From Bacilli bacterium (GTDB taxonomy: Bacteria; Bacillota; Bacilli; Bacillales; Amphibacillaceae), in assembly GCA_012518125.1 (NCBI GenBank), contig JAAYTF010000019.1, forward strand, positions 1 to 35,153: DNA of 35,153 nucleotides, read 5' to 3'. The notes under the pieces were generated by a model. It was not told the DNA's origin and ran no database searches. It worked only from the letters and a program-made list of their open reading frames with translations. The position numbers were made by a program, and so were the translations under genes. This document shows, piece after piece, positions 21,767 to 29,951 of this stretch (position 1 is the first letter of the stretch; each line of letters opens with the position of its first letter).

Positions 21767-23410
21767 ATGAAGAGGCAAACCACTGTCGCTCGCGCAATTG
21801 TCCATTGTTTAAAAAGGCAAGGAATCACCAAATACTTTTGTGTACCAGGGGAAAGTTATTTGCCGCTGCTCGATGCACTCTATGATGAAGAGGACGTAAC
21901 GCTCATTTCGGCAAGACATGAAAGCGGCGCGGCGTTCATGGCCGAAGCTTATGGCAAATGTACATCGAAGCCCGGGGTGGTTTTGGCAACAAGAGGCGTC
22001 GGTGCCGGCAATTTGGCGATCGGCGTCCATACAGCTTTTCAAGATTCGACCCCGATGATCGTCATCCTCGGTCAAGTGCATCGGAAAGTGTTGGGAAAAG
22101 AAGGGTTCCAAGAAGTCGATCTTTCGTCGTTTTTTGCGCCGATTGCCAAATGGACGGTTGAAGTGACCGACCCGGAGCGCATCGATGAAATCATGACGAA
22201 AGCGATAAGGGTATCCCAATCGGGGAGGCCCGGACCGGTTGTGGTTTCAATACCGGAAGACGTCTTCGCAAAAGTAATCGAAATGCAAGATGCGGATAAG
22301 ATTTTTGTACGGCCGATGCCGCACCCTTCGGTCGGGGAGCTGGAAAACGTTGCTAAACTGTTGAACCAGTCGCGCCACCCGGTCGTCATTGCCGGCGGAG
22401 GAATCAAACATGCACGTGCGGAAAAAGAGCTGCTCGAATTCAGTGAAAGTTTGAACCTTCCCATTTTTGTCTCTTTTCGCAGGCACGACGTTTTCCCGCA
22501 CGACCACGAACATTTCAGCGGCCATTTAGGTTTGGCCAAAAGCGGTCATATCGAAGCGGCATTCCAAGCAGCCGATGTCGTCATTGCACTTGGTACGAGA
22601 CTTTCCGAAGTGACGACGAAAGATTACACGTTGCTGTCGGATAAACACCGCTTGATTCATGTCGACATAAGTGAACAAGTGTTAGGGAAAGCGTTCGAAC
22701 CAGACGTCGGCATCGTCAGTGATGCAAAACAATTTTTGTTGGCAATGAAAGGAATGGAAATTGAGCCAAAATGGCAGTCGTGGACGAAACGGGTGAAGTC
22801 ATCTTACAGAGCTGAACGGGAACAATCGCTTCAAATGGCGGAAAAGACGATTAACACCCACGTGATCAAAACGTTGGAGCAGTGGTTGCCGGAAGATGCG
22901 GTGTTGACAAATGATGCAGGAAATTTTGCCGGCTGGCTGCATGAATTTTACACGTTCAAAAAACCGAATACGTACGTGGGGCCGACATCAGGAGCGATGG
23001 GATATGGTTTGCCAAGCGCAATCGGCGCGAAACTGGCATTTCCCGATAAAACCGTCGTTGCACTAACGGGCGATGGGGGCTTCATGATGACAGCCGAGGA
23101 AGTGGAAACCGCGGTACGTTATCATATTCCGGTCATTTGCCTCGTATTTAATAACAGTATGTACGGAACGATTCGCATGCATCAGGAAATGCATTATCCG
23201 AACCGGGTCATCGGAACCGACTTGGGGGACGTCTCATTCAGCAAAATGGCCGAAAGCATGGGCGCAAAAGGGGTGACGGTAAAAACAAAGAACGAGTTTT
23301 TGCATGCATTGAAAGATGCTTTGCAGCATGAGAAAGTGACGGTCATTGAAATCATCACGGATCCCGAGCAAATTTCCGTCAAGCAGAGAATGGATGAGCT
23401 GCGAAAATAA
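21767..23410 (+). CDS. Thiamine-diphosphate-dependent enzyme (acetolactate synthase/2-oxoacid decarboxylase family)
   Basis: A 547-residue enzyme with the three-domain architecture of the acetolactate synthase/benzoylformate decarboxylase family: N-terminal PYR domain with catalytic Glu52 in ARHESGAAF, a central domain, and a C-terminal TPP/Mg2+-binding domain with GDG (435-437) running to NN near residue 462. Family members decarboxylate a 2-oxo acid. As first gene of an operon with an aldehyde dehydrogenase and lysine 6-dehydrogenase, a role on 2-oxoadipate (giving glutarate semialdehyde) is plausible but unproven. The start is unusual: AAAGGGG is 15 bases before the ATG at 21767, while an in-frame ATT at 21758 has ideal spacing. 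Confidence 0.88.
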   Translation: MKRQTTVARAIVHCLKRQGITKYFCVPGESYLPLLDALYDEEDVTLISARHESGAAFMAEAYGKCTSKPGVVLATRGVGAGNLAIGVHTAFQDSTPMIVILGQVHRKVLGKEGFQEVDLSSFFAPIAKWTVEVTDPERIDEIMTKAIRVSQSGRPGPVVVSIPEDVFAKVIEMQDADKIFVRPMPHPSVGELENVAKLLNQSRHPVVIAGGGIKHARAEKELLEFSESLNLPIFVSFRRHDVFPHDHEHFSGHLGLAKSGHIEAAFQAADVVIALGTRLSEVTTKDYTLLSDKHRLIHVDISEQVLGKAFEPDVGIVSDAKQFLLAMKGMEIEPKWQSWTKRVKSSYRAEREQSLQMAEKTINTHVIKTLEQWLPEDAVLTNDAGNFAGWLHEFYTFKKPNTYVGPTSGAMGYGLPSAIGAKLAFPDKTVVALTGDGGFMMTAEEVETAVRYHIPVICLVFNNSMYGTIRMHQEMHYPNRVIGTDLGDVSFSKMAESMGAKGVTVKTKNEFLHALKDALQHEKVTVIEIITDPEQISVKQRMDELRK

Positions 23411-23430
23411 AATTTATAGGAGGGTGTTTC

Positions 23431-24933
23431 ATGCCGAAAGTGAGTGTCGATGTTAAAGTTCTGCCAAATTATATCAATGGGGAGTTTATTCAAGGGGAGA
23501 CATCCGTCCCTGTCATCAATCCGGCCAACGGAGAGAAAATCGTCGATGTGCCGCAATCGACACGAGATGATGTCGAGGAAGCGGTGAAAGCGGCGAAAGA
23601 AGCGCAAAAAAAATGGGCGTTAGTCCCGGCGCCGCAGCGGGCGGAAGTGTTGTATCGGATCGGTCAACTATTGAAGGAACGCAAGGAAGAAATCGCGCGG
23701 CTGTTGACGTTGGAAAATGGCAAAGTGCTTGAAGAAGCCCGCGGTGAAGTACAAGAAGGCATCGACATGGCATTTTACATGGCGGGGGAAGGACGACGGA
23801 TGTTTGGCCAAACGACGCATGCCGAACTGCCGAACAAGTTTGCGATGAGCGTCCGGGCGCCTGTCGGGGTTGTCGGAATTATTACGCCGTGGAATTTCCC
23901 GATTGCGATTGCGACGTGGAAAGCTTTCCCGGCATTGGTTGCCGGCAATGCGGTCGTTTGGAAGCCGGCGACGGAAACGCCGATCATGGCGTATGAATTG
24001 GTGAAAATTTGTGAAGAAGCCGGTTTGCCAAAAGGATTGTTGAACGTCGTTTACGGTTCAGGAAGCACTGTCGGCGAGGCGATGGTCAGACATCCGGATA
24101 TCGACGTCATCTCCTTTACCGGTTCGAATGAAACAGGAAGAAGAATCGCCGAGCTTTGCGGCAGCCAGTTGAAAAAATATTCATTGGAGCTTGGCGGGAA
24201 GAATGCCGTCATCGTCATGGATGATGCGGATTTGGATTTGGCGGTGGAAGGGATCGTTTGGAGCGCATTCGGAACGAGCGGACAACGTTGTACAGCGTGC
24301 AGCCGTGTCATTGTCCATGAAGCGGTGAAAGAGGAATTGGAAAACAGGTTGATCGAAGAAATCAAGCGATTGACGATTGGCAACGGCCTTGAAGAGGGCA
24401 TTCGCGTCGGTCCGATCATCAATCAAGCTGGAATCGATAAAATAAAACGATACATCGAAATTGGAAAAGACGAAGGGGCAACGTTAGTGATCGGTGGAAA
24501 TCAAGTGCATCCGAAATCGTTGGAAAACGGCTTTTACTTTGAACCGACACTGTTTACAGACGCGACTATCGACATGCGGATTGCGCAAGAAGAAATCTTC
24601 GGTCCGGTCCTTTCGCTCATAACGGTAAAAGATTTGGATGAAGCGATCGAGGCGAACAACAGCGTGAAATACGGATTGTCGAGTTCGATTTTCACTAGGG
24701 ATGTCAACAAAGTGTTCCGGGCGCAGCGCGATTTAGATACAGGCATCGTTTACGTCAATGCCGGAACGACGGGAGCCGAAATCCATTTGCCTTTCGGCGG
24801 CACGAAAGGAACGGGCAACGGGCATCGCGATTCTGGCATTCAAGCATTGGATGTGTTCACCGAGTGGAAAGCGGTATATGTCGATTACAGCGGCAAATTG
24901 CAGCGGGCGCAAATCGATGTCGAAACGCAATGA
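23431..24933 (+). CDS. NAD(P)-dependent aldehyde dehydrogenase, probably aminoadipate/glutarate semialdehyde type
   Basis: This 500-residue cytoplasmic ALDH oxidises an aldehyde to its acid. Catalytic residues are present: Asn155 in TPWNF, Glu253 in ELGGKN and nucleophile Cys287 in SGQRCTACS; the Rossmann glycine motif is GSGSTVGEAM. The C-terminal segment NAGTTGAEIHLPFGG resembles the TSGAEI region of ALDH7-type (antiquitin) 2-aminoadipate semialdehyde dehydrogenases. In this operon the likely substrate is 2-aminoadipate 6-semialdehyde (in equilibrium with piperideine-6-carboxylate) made by the lysine 6-dehydrogenase, or glutarate semialdehyde. AGGAGGG precedes the ATG; the gap from the upstream gene is 20 bases. 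Confidence 0.9.
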   Translation: MPKVSVDVKVLPNYINGEFIQGETSVPVINPANGEKIVDVPQSTRDDVEEAVKAAKEAQKKWALVPAPQRAEVLYRIGQLLKERKEEIARLLTLENGKVLEEARGEVQEGIDMAFYMAGEGRRMFGQTTHAELPNKFAMSVRAPVGVVGIITPWNFPIAIATWKAFPALVAGNAVVWKPATETPIMAYELVKICEEAGLPKGLLNVVYGSGSTVGEAMVRHPDIDVISFTGSNETGRRIAELCGSQLKKYSLELGGKNAVIVMDDADLDLAVEGIVWSAFGTSGQRCTACSRVIVHEAVKEELENRLIEEIKRLTIGNGLEEGIRVGPIINQAGIDKIKRYIEIGKDEGATLVIGGNQVHPKSLENGFYFEPTLFTDATIDMRIAQEEIFGPVLSLITVKDLDEAIEANNSVKYGLSSSIFTRDVNKVFRAQRDLDTGIVYVNAGTTGAEIHLPFGGTKGTGNGHRDSGIQALDVFTEWKAVYVDYSGKLQRAQIDVETQ

Positions 24934-24984
24934 TGGGTCAACAAACCGAAATTTTGCATGGAATTCATCGTAGGGAGTGGTGAA

Positions 24985-26133
24985 ATGAAAGTTGGTGTAT
25001 TAGGCGCCGGTTTGATGGGGAAGGAAGCGGCAAGGGATCTCATTTACAGCGACGAAGTCGAAGTTGTTGGTCTTGCAGACGTCGATTATAAGCGGGTGCA
25101 GTCGATTTGCGAGCTGTTTAAACAATCGAAATTGAAGGCGTATGAAATTGACGCCAACGATCGCAACCAACTGCGCGAATTTATGAAACAATTCGATGTC
25201 ATCGTCAATGCGCTCTTTTATTCTTTCAATAAAATCGTCGCTGAAACGGCGATTGAAGTCGGTGTCCACTCGGTTGATTTAGGGGGTCATATCGGAAACA
25301 TAACGAAAGAAGTGCTGAAACTCAACGAGAGAGCAAAAAAACAAGGCGTCACGATCATACCGGATTTAGGCGTGGCGCCGGGAATGATCAATATTTTGTC
25401 CGGTTATGGCAGGAGCAAATTGGATACGTTGACGTCTTTGAAATTGTACGTCGGGGGCATACCGCTCCATCCAGAGCCGCCGCTTGAGTACAACCAAGTG
25501 TTTTCGATGGAAGGGGTTTTCGACCATTATACGGACAAATCGGTCATCATCCGTGGCGGCAAACGGATCGAAGTCGATTCGTTGAGCGAAGTCGAACCGA
25601 TTTATTTTGAACGGTTCGGCCCGCTTGAAGCGTTCCATACATCAGGCGGGACATCGACCTTGATCGATTCGTATCCGGACGTTGAAACGTTGGAATATAA
25701 GACGATCCGCTACCCGGGGCATGCGGAAAAATTTAAATTGTTGGTCGATTTGAACTTGACGCGGAGAAATTACTATGTCAATGTGGACGGAAAAATGGTC
25801 AGCCCTCGGGAAGTGTTTTTGCAAGTGTTGAATCCGATCGTCGATTTGAAAGATAAAGTGGATGTCGTGCTCCTCCGTGTGCTCGTTTCCGGAAAGAAAG
25901 ACGGCCGAGATCGGACGTATTGCTACGAAATGACCGTTTACAAAGATACGGAGAAAAACATCACCGCCATGGCCCGGGCGACCGCGACGACGATTTCGAT
26001 TGTTGCGCAAATGATCGGAAATGGAACGATTAAGAAAAGGGGTGTCCACCCTCCGGAAATGATCGTCCCGGGCGACATATACATCAACGAATTGAAAAAG
26101 CGGGGCATTTTCATAAAAGAAACGGTCAAATGA
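24985..26133 (+). CDS. lysDH: L-lysine 6-dehydrogenase (saccharopine dehydrogenase-fold)
   Basis: A 382-residue oxidoreductase of the saccharopine dehydrogenase family with an N-terminal Rossmann motif GAGLMG (7-12). The whole length closely matches my recollection of L-lysine 6-dehydrogenase of Geobacillus stearothermophilus, including [45 protein letters not shown] and [16 protein letters not shown]. That enzyme oxidatively deaminates the epsilon-amino group of lysine with NAD+, giving 2-aminoadipate 6-semialdehyde and ammonia. A true saccharopine dehydrogenase is the main alternative, but no lysine-ketoglutarate reductase lies nearby. The ATG at 24985 follows GGGAGTGG. A strong hairpin after the stop separates it from the regulator gene. 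Confidence 0.85.
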   Translation: MKVGVLGAGLMGKEAARDLIYSDEVEVVGLADVDYKRVQSICELFKQSKLKAYEIDANDRNQLREFMKQFDVIVNALFYSFNKIVAETAIEVGVHSVDLGGHIGNITKEVLKLNERAKKQGVTIIPDLGVAPGMINILSGYGRSKLDTLTSLKLYVGGIPLHPEPPLEYNQVFSMEGVFDHYTDKSVIIRGGKRIEVDSLSEVEPIYFERFGPLEAFHTSGGTSTLIDSYPDVETLEYKTIRYPGHAEKFKLLVDLNLTRRNYYVNVDGKMVSPREVFLQVLNPIVDLKDKVDVVLLRVLVSGKKDGRDRTYCYEMTVYKDTEKNITAMARATATTISIVAQMIGNGTIKKRGVHPPEMIVPGDIYINELKKRGIFIKETVK

Positions 26134-26136
26134 AGT

Positions 26137-26189
26137 GATGGATCATCGAAATAATCATATGGTTGGTTGTTTCGATGGTCCATCCTTTT
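26137..26189 (+). terminator. Hairpin between lysDH and the IclR gene
   Basis: A 15-base-pair stem with one G-U pair (26137-26151 with 26170-26184) over an 18-base loop is followed by CTTTT. The short T tract suggests partial termination, which would lower iclR expression relative to the catabolic genes. Confidence 0.6.
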
Positions 26190-26214
26190 AAATGCAACAA
26201 GGAGGTGATGTCGG

Positions 26215-26991
26215 ATGAACCAGAGCGTTTTGAAAGCGTTGTCGATATTGTTTTTGTTCATCGATCATGAAGAATTGACGTTGCAAGAGATTGCCGACAA
26301 GACGAACATCCCGAAATCGACGGCATATCGGCTGCTTTCGACGTTGGAAAGCGAAGGGATGGTCTACAACAAAAAGACGTCGACCCACGACAGCCGGTAC
26401 GGTTTAGGTTTGAAACTTTTGGAATTGGGCAACTTGGTCGCCGAGCGGATCGAGCTGCGCAAAGTGGCCAAGCCGTACATGGAACAACTTGCAAAAGAGA
26501 TTAACGAGGTGGTGCATCTCGTCATCAAAAACCAGGACCAGGCGACTTACATCGAACGGGTAAACAGCAACCGGGCGCTCAGTTTATATACGAAAATCGG
26601 CAGGAGCGTCCCTTTGTACGTCGGTTCGGGGCCGAAAATGCTGCTCGCTTTTTCCGAAGCGGAAGAAATCGAAAATATATTTAAACAGTCTCCCTTGATG
26701 ACGTTTAATGATAAAATAATAGAGCGGGAAACATTGCGCCAAGAATTGAAAGAGATTCGAAAAAACTATTATTCCATCAGCATCAGTGAACAAGATGCCG
26801 ATACGACGGGGGTTTCGTTTCCGATTTTCAATTTTGAAAACAAAGTTGCCGCCGCTTTGGCGGTAAGCGGCTTATCGAGCCGTTTTGAAGGGAACCGTTT
26901 ACAGGAGATTATCCGGAAAGGAAAAATGACAGCGCTCTCCATTTCGAAAGAGCTCGGTTATTTGGGTGATTTTCCAGAGCAGGGGGGATGA
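26215..26991 (+). CDS. IclR-family transcriptional regulator
   Basis: A 258-residue regulator with an N-terminal winged helix-turn-helix (about residues 1-65; LTLQEIADKTNIPKSTAYRL is the HTH) and a C-terminal IclR effector-binding domain (about 75-250). IclR proteins act as repressors or activators of catabolic operons and bind small organic acids. Encoded inside the lysine-degradation operon, it probably controls it through the palindrome at 21694-21710; the effector could be a pathway intermediate such as 2-aminoadipate or glutarate (inference). A near-perfect AAGGAGGTGAT precedes the ATG. The stop codon lies four bases before the DUF3870 gene. Confidence 0.92.
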   Translation: MNQSVLKALSILFLFIDHEELTLQEIADKTNIPKSTAYRLLSTLESEGMVYNKKTSTHDSRYGLGLKLLELGNLVAERIELRKVAKPYMEQLAKEINEVVHLVIKNQDQATYIERVNSNRALSLYTKIGRSVPLYVGSGPKMLLAFSEAEEIENIFKQSPLMTFNDKIIERETLRQELKEIRKNYYSISISEQDADTTGVSFPIFNFENKVAAALAVSGLSSRFEGNRLQEIIRKGKMTALSISKELGYLGDFPEQGG

Positions 26992-26995
26992 CATC

Positions 26996-27307
26996 ATGAA
27001 CACGTTCTTCATTGCGGGGCATGCACGTCTTCCGCAAGGGATGGCAGCCCGCGACGTCCACGAAATTTTGACGATTACCGCCGAAGTGGATAAAAAATAT
27101 GGCGTCATCGTCTCAACGAGTTGCACACTCGCCACCGAGCATGCAAAACTGTACGTCGAGCAATTGTTGCGCGGATACAGTTTGCGCGACGGGATCGATG
27201 AACCAGTGAAAAAAATCAAAGCGCATTATTTCGGGAAAGCGAGCAATGCGTTGGAATCGGCGTTGAAAGATTTGTACAAACAATACCAAAAAATAAGGAA
27301 CGAATGA
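26996..27307 (+). CDS. DUF3870-type small protein
   Basis: A 103-residue soluble protein matching what I recall of the uncharacterised family DUF3870 (N-terminal FFIAGHARLPQGMAA; central VIVSTSCTLATEHAK with a conserved cysteine; C-terminal basic helix ending KIRNE). No signal peptide or membrane helix. GGGGGG lies before the ATG at 26996, overlapping the end of the IclR gene, so the two are translated from the same message. Its place in a lysine-catabolic operon suggests a role in that metabolism or in sensing it, but the function is unknown. Its 3' end overlaps the terminator of the convergent operon. Confidence 0.8.
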   Translation: MNTFFIAGHARLPQGMAARDVHEILTITAEVDKKYGVIVSTSCTLATEHAKLYVEQLLRGYSLRDGIDEPVKKIKAHYFGKASNALESALKDLYKQYQKIRNE

Positions 27308-27330
27308 CCGCTTGATGCAGCCATTCGTTC
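27286..27330 (-). terminator. Terminator of the CoA-transferase/acyl-CoA dehydrogenase operon
   Basis: GAACGAATG (27298-27306) and CATTCGTTC (27322-27330) form a nine-base-pair stem. On the minus strand it is followed by CTTATTTTTT. It lies inside the last codons of the convergent DUF3870 gene. Confidence 0.65.
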
Positions 27331-27341
27331 ATCTAATTTGC

Positions 27342-28541
27342 TTAGACCGTCGATTTCTTTTTCCATGCAGGCAGCGTTTTTCTTAACGGTTTATCTTTGC
27401 GATAGCCGAGGACGTATTCAGCCTGCATGATCGTATGGATTTGGCTCGTTCCTTCGTAGATGACGGGAGCCTTGGAGTTGCGCAAAAATCTCTCGACTGG
27501 ATATTCGTCGGAAAATCCGTACGCGCCATGAATTTGCACCGCGTCATTTGCCGCTTTGTTGGCAAATTCGGTCGCTTGCCATTTGGCGAGTGATGTTTCC
27601 CGTGTATTGCGTTTGCCTTCGTTTTTCATTTCACCCGCACGGTAGACGAGGAGCCGGCTCATTTGCAATCCCGCTTCCATGTTGGCGATCATTTGTTGGA
27701 CGAGCTGGTGCTTGCCGATCGGCTGGCCGAACGTTTCCCGTTCGTGGCAATATTTGACGCTCGCTTCAAGGCACGCCATGATTTGCCCAACTGCGCCAGC
27801 TGCGACTGTGAATCGTCCATTATCGAGCGCGGACATCGCAATTTTGAATCCTTCCCCTTCTTTCCCTAACAAATTTTCTTTCGGAACGCGCAAGCTGTCG
27901 AAGAAAAGTTCCCCTGTATTGCCGGCGCGGATACCGAGTTTTCCTTTGATCGGACGGGAAGAGAACCCTTCCATCGTTCTTTCCACGATAAACGCTGAAA
28001 TGCCGTAATGCTTTTTCGATTTATCCGTGTAGGCGAACACGATGAAGTGATCGGCGATGTCGCTCAAGGAAATCCACGTCTTTTGGCCGTTTAAAATGTA
28101 GTAATCGCCGTCTTTTACCGCCGTCGTCTGCATGGCGGCGACATCTGAACCTGCCCCCGGCTCCGTCAAGCCGAACGCGCCGATTTTTTCGCCTTTGGCT
28201 TGAGGGACCAAATATTTTTGTTTTTGTTCTTCCGTTCCCCATTGCAAAAGGGTCAGACTGTTCAATCCGATATGGACGGAGACGGCGGTGCGGAATGCCG
28301 TATCCCCGCGTTCCAACTCTTCACAAACGATGGCGAGGGAATTGTAGTCCATGCCGCTGCCCCCGTATTCCTCCGGGATGCAAACGCCCATCAATCCCAA
28401 TTCCGCCAAGTCATCGAAGATTTTTTTCGGAAATTTGCCTTCGCGGTCCCAGTCCCTTATGTAAGGCAAAATCTCCTTGTCGACGTAATCTCTCACCGTT
28501 TTGCGCAACATGATTTGTTCTTCCGAGAAATTGAAATCCAT
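27342..28541 (-). CDS. Acyl-CoA dehydrogenase, probably glutaryl-CoA dehydrogenase-like
   Basis: This 399-residue FAD enzyme has the full acyl-CoA dehydrogenase architecture: helical N-terminal domain, middle beta domain with FGLTEPGAGSDVAAMQTTA and KTWIS, and C-terminal helical domain with GAYGFSDEYPVERFLRN. The catalytic base is Glu363 in IYEGTSQIH. Segment ELERGDTAFRTAVSVHIGL aligns with the glutaryl-CoA dehydrogenase region whose arginine (Arg94 in the human enzyme, here Arg84) holds the substrate's distal carboxylate, so oxidation and decarboxylation of glutaryl-CoA to crotonyl-CoA is the likely reaction. A short-chain acyl-CoA dehydrogenase is the alternative. GGGAGG precedes the ATG. 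Second gene of its operon. Confidence 0.85.
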   Translation of the reverse strand: MDFNFSEEQIMLRKTVRDYVDKEILPYIRDWDREGKFPKKIFDDLAELGLMGVCIPEEYGGSGMDYNSLAIVCEELERGDTAFRTAVSVHIGLNSLTLLQWGTEEQKQKYLVPQAKGEKIGAFGLTEPGAGSDVAAMQTTAVKDGDYYILNGQKTWISLSDIADHFIVFAYTDKSKKHYGISAFIVERTMEGFSSRPIKGKLGIRAGNTGELFFDSLRVPKENLLGKEGEGFKIAMSALDNGRFTVAAGAVGQIMACLEASVKYCHERETFGQPIGKHQLVQQMIANMEAGLQMSRLLVYRAGEMKNEGKRNTRETSLAKWQATEFANKAANDAVQIHGAYGFSDEYPVERFLRNSKAPVIYEGTSQIHTIMQAEYVLGYRKDKPLRKTLPAWKKKSTV

Positions 28542-28589
28542 CGTTCATCTCCTCCCAAAATTTATGTTTTCATATTATGAAAAAAGTGG

Positions 28590-29726
28590 TTAAAATCCTT
28601 TTAAAATGTCCTCGTTATGTTCGCCTTTTATCGGTGGATGATGCCGGTAGGTGACAGGAGTCCTTGATAGTTTCAACGGACTGCCGATCATTTTTATTTC
28701 CCCGGCTTGCGGATGTTCCATCGTGATGAACATGCCTCGTTCGTTCAATTGCGGATCGTGATAGACTTGTTCCAAATTGTGAATCGGCCCGCAAGGAATG
28801 CCCGCTTTGTCGCATTTTTCCTTCCAAGTGGACGTTGTTTCCTCTTTGAATCTTTCTTGTAAAAGCGGAATCAATTCATTGCGGTGTTTCACACGGTTCG
28901 GATTTGTCCGGAAACGTTCATCATCCGGTAAATGCTTGAGCCCCATGATTGCGCATAATCGTTTGAACTGTTCATCGTTTCCGACAGCGATGACCATCTC
29001 GCCGTCTTTCGTTTTAAACGTGTCGTAAGGAACGATGTTAGCATGGCTGTTGCCGAGCCGCTTTGGAATTTGGCCGCTCATCAAATAATTGCTGCCGATG
29101 TTGATGAGTGCGCTTACAGCGGAATCATAAAGGGAAAGGTCGATTTTTTGACCTCGGTTCGAGCGGGTCCGTTCGATAAGCGCCGCTTGGATTCCGATGG
29201 CGGCATATAAGCCTGTCAAAACATCCGTGATGGCGACGCCGACTTTTTGCGGCCCGGATTTTTCCGTTCCGGTGATGCTCATCAAGCCGCTCATCGCTTG
29301 GATGATGAAATCGTACCCCGCTAACTGTTTGTAAGGCCCCGTTTCGCCAAACCCGGTGATCGAACAGTAAATGATCTGGGGATTGAGCTGTTTTACACGG
29401 TCATAGCCGAGCCCGAATTTTTCCATCGTGCCGGTTTTGAAATTGTTGACGATGACATCCGCATCTTTGATCAACTGTGTTACTTGTTCAATCCCTTCTT
29501 TCGTCTTCAAATCGATCGTCACGCTTTTTTTGTTCCGGTTCGCACATAAATAATAAGCGCTTACACCATTTTGAAACGGCGGCCCCCACGTTCTCGTTTC
29601 ATCTCCTTTGGGCGATTCGACTTTTATCACTTCAGCGCCCAAATCGCCCAAGATCATCGTGGAAAAAGGTCCGGCCAACACCCTCGATAAGTCGATGATT
29701 TTAATCCCTTCCAACGGACCAGGCAA
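28590..29726 (-). CDS. Class III CoA-transferase (CaiB/BaiF), glutarate CoA-transferase-like
   Basis: A 378-residue family III CoA-transferase with catalytic Asp168 in VGVAITDVLTGLYAA, which forms the aspartyl-CoA intermediate. Segments LAGPFSTMILGDLGAEVIKVE, DETRTWGPPF, NRNKKS, IIYCSITGFGETGP and HANIVPYDTFKTKDG closely resemble, from memory, succinyl-CoA:glutarate CoA-transferase (SUGCT). The proposed reaction is CoA transfer to glutarate, giving glutaryl-CoA for the next gene's dehydrogenase. The TTG at 29726 is chosen because GAAAGGGGG lies seven bases upstream; a nearby ATG is out of frame. It is first in the operon, behind a structured leader. Confidence 0.85.
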   Translation of the reverse strand: MPGPLEGIKIIDLSRVLAGPFSTMILGDLGAEVIKVESPKGDETRTWGPPFQNGVSAYYLCANRNKKSVTIDLKTKEGIEQVTQLIKDADVIVNNFKTGTMEKFGLGYDRVKQLNPQIIYCSITGFGETGPYKQLAGYDFIIQAMSGLMSITGTEKSGPQKVGVAITDVLTGLYAAIGIQAALIERTRSNRGQKIDLSLYDSAVSALINIGSNYLMSGQIPKRLGNSHANIVPYDTFKTKDGEMVIAVGNDEQFKRLCAIMGLKHLPDDERFRTNPNRVKHRNELIPLLQERFKEETTSTWKEKCDKAGIPCGPIHNLEQVYHDPQLNERGMFITMEHPQAGEIKMIGSPLKLSRTPVTYRHHPPIKGEHNEDILKGF

Positions 29727-29753
29727 TCATTTTCCCCCTTTCAAAAAAATAAA

Positions 29754-29845
29754 CCAGTTCAATATAACTTATTCAAAAACGAATAAGTTAAATCGAACTG
29801 GCTCTTGCTTGTTGGAACAATTTTGGCGAAAAATTGTGAACAAGC
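29754..29845 (-). promoter_or_regulatory. Structured leader with attenuator-like terminator
   Basis: In the minus-strand leader a first hairpin (29845-29807: GCTTGTT/AACAAGC outer stem, ACAATTTT/AAAATTGT inner stem) is followed five bases later by a long hairpin (29801-29781 with 29774-29754; 19 of 21 positions paired, six-base loop) and then TTTATTTTTTT. It stands between the only visible promoter (29886-29914) and the ribosome binding site of the CoA-transferase gene, so the operon can be expressed only by reading through it. I do not recognise a known riboswitch, and see no antiterminator pairing longer than about five bases. Confidence 0.55.
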
Positions 29846-29885
29846 TAGGCAGTTTCTTAGCATATTCAATTTTTAAACTAAACTT

Positions 29886-29914
29886 ATCTTAGCATAGAAG
29901 GATGATTTTGTAAA
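29886..29914 (-). promoter_or_regulatory. Sigma-A promoter of the CoA-transferase operon
   Basis: On the minus strand TTTACA (29909-29914) is followed after 17 bases by TAAGAT (29886-29891), preceded by TGC, which makes an extended -10. Initiation near 29879 gives a leader of about 150 bases. Confidence 0.55.
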
Positions 29915-29932
29915 TATTTTTTCAGAAAAATG

Positions 29933-29951
29933 ACAAAACGAGCTGTTTTGT
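29933..29951 (+). promoter_or_regulatory. Palindrome ACAAAAC-N5-GTTTTGT
   Basis: A perfect 7-5-7 palindrome centred about 28 bases upstream of the -35 box of the CoA-transferase operon. The position suits an activator or repressor site. It differs from the palindrome at 21694-21710, so a common regulator is not shown. Confidence 0.4.

Noticed and set aside
29754-29845. The paired hairpins read as a miniature inverted-repeat transposable element.
   Set aside because: No target-site duplication is visible at the ends, no second copy occurs in the window, and the T tract plus position before a ribosome binding site fit an attenuator better.
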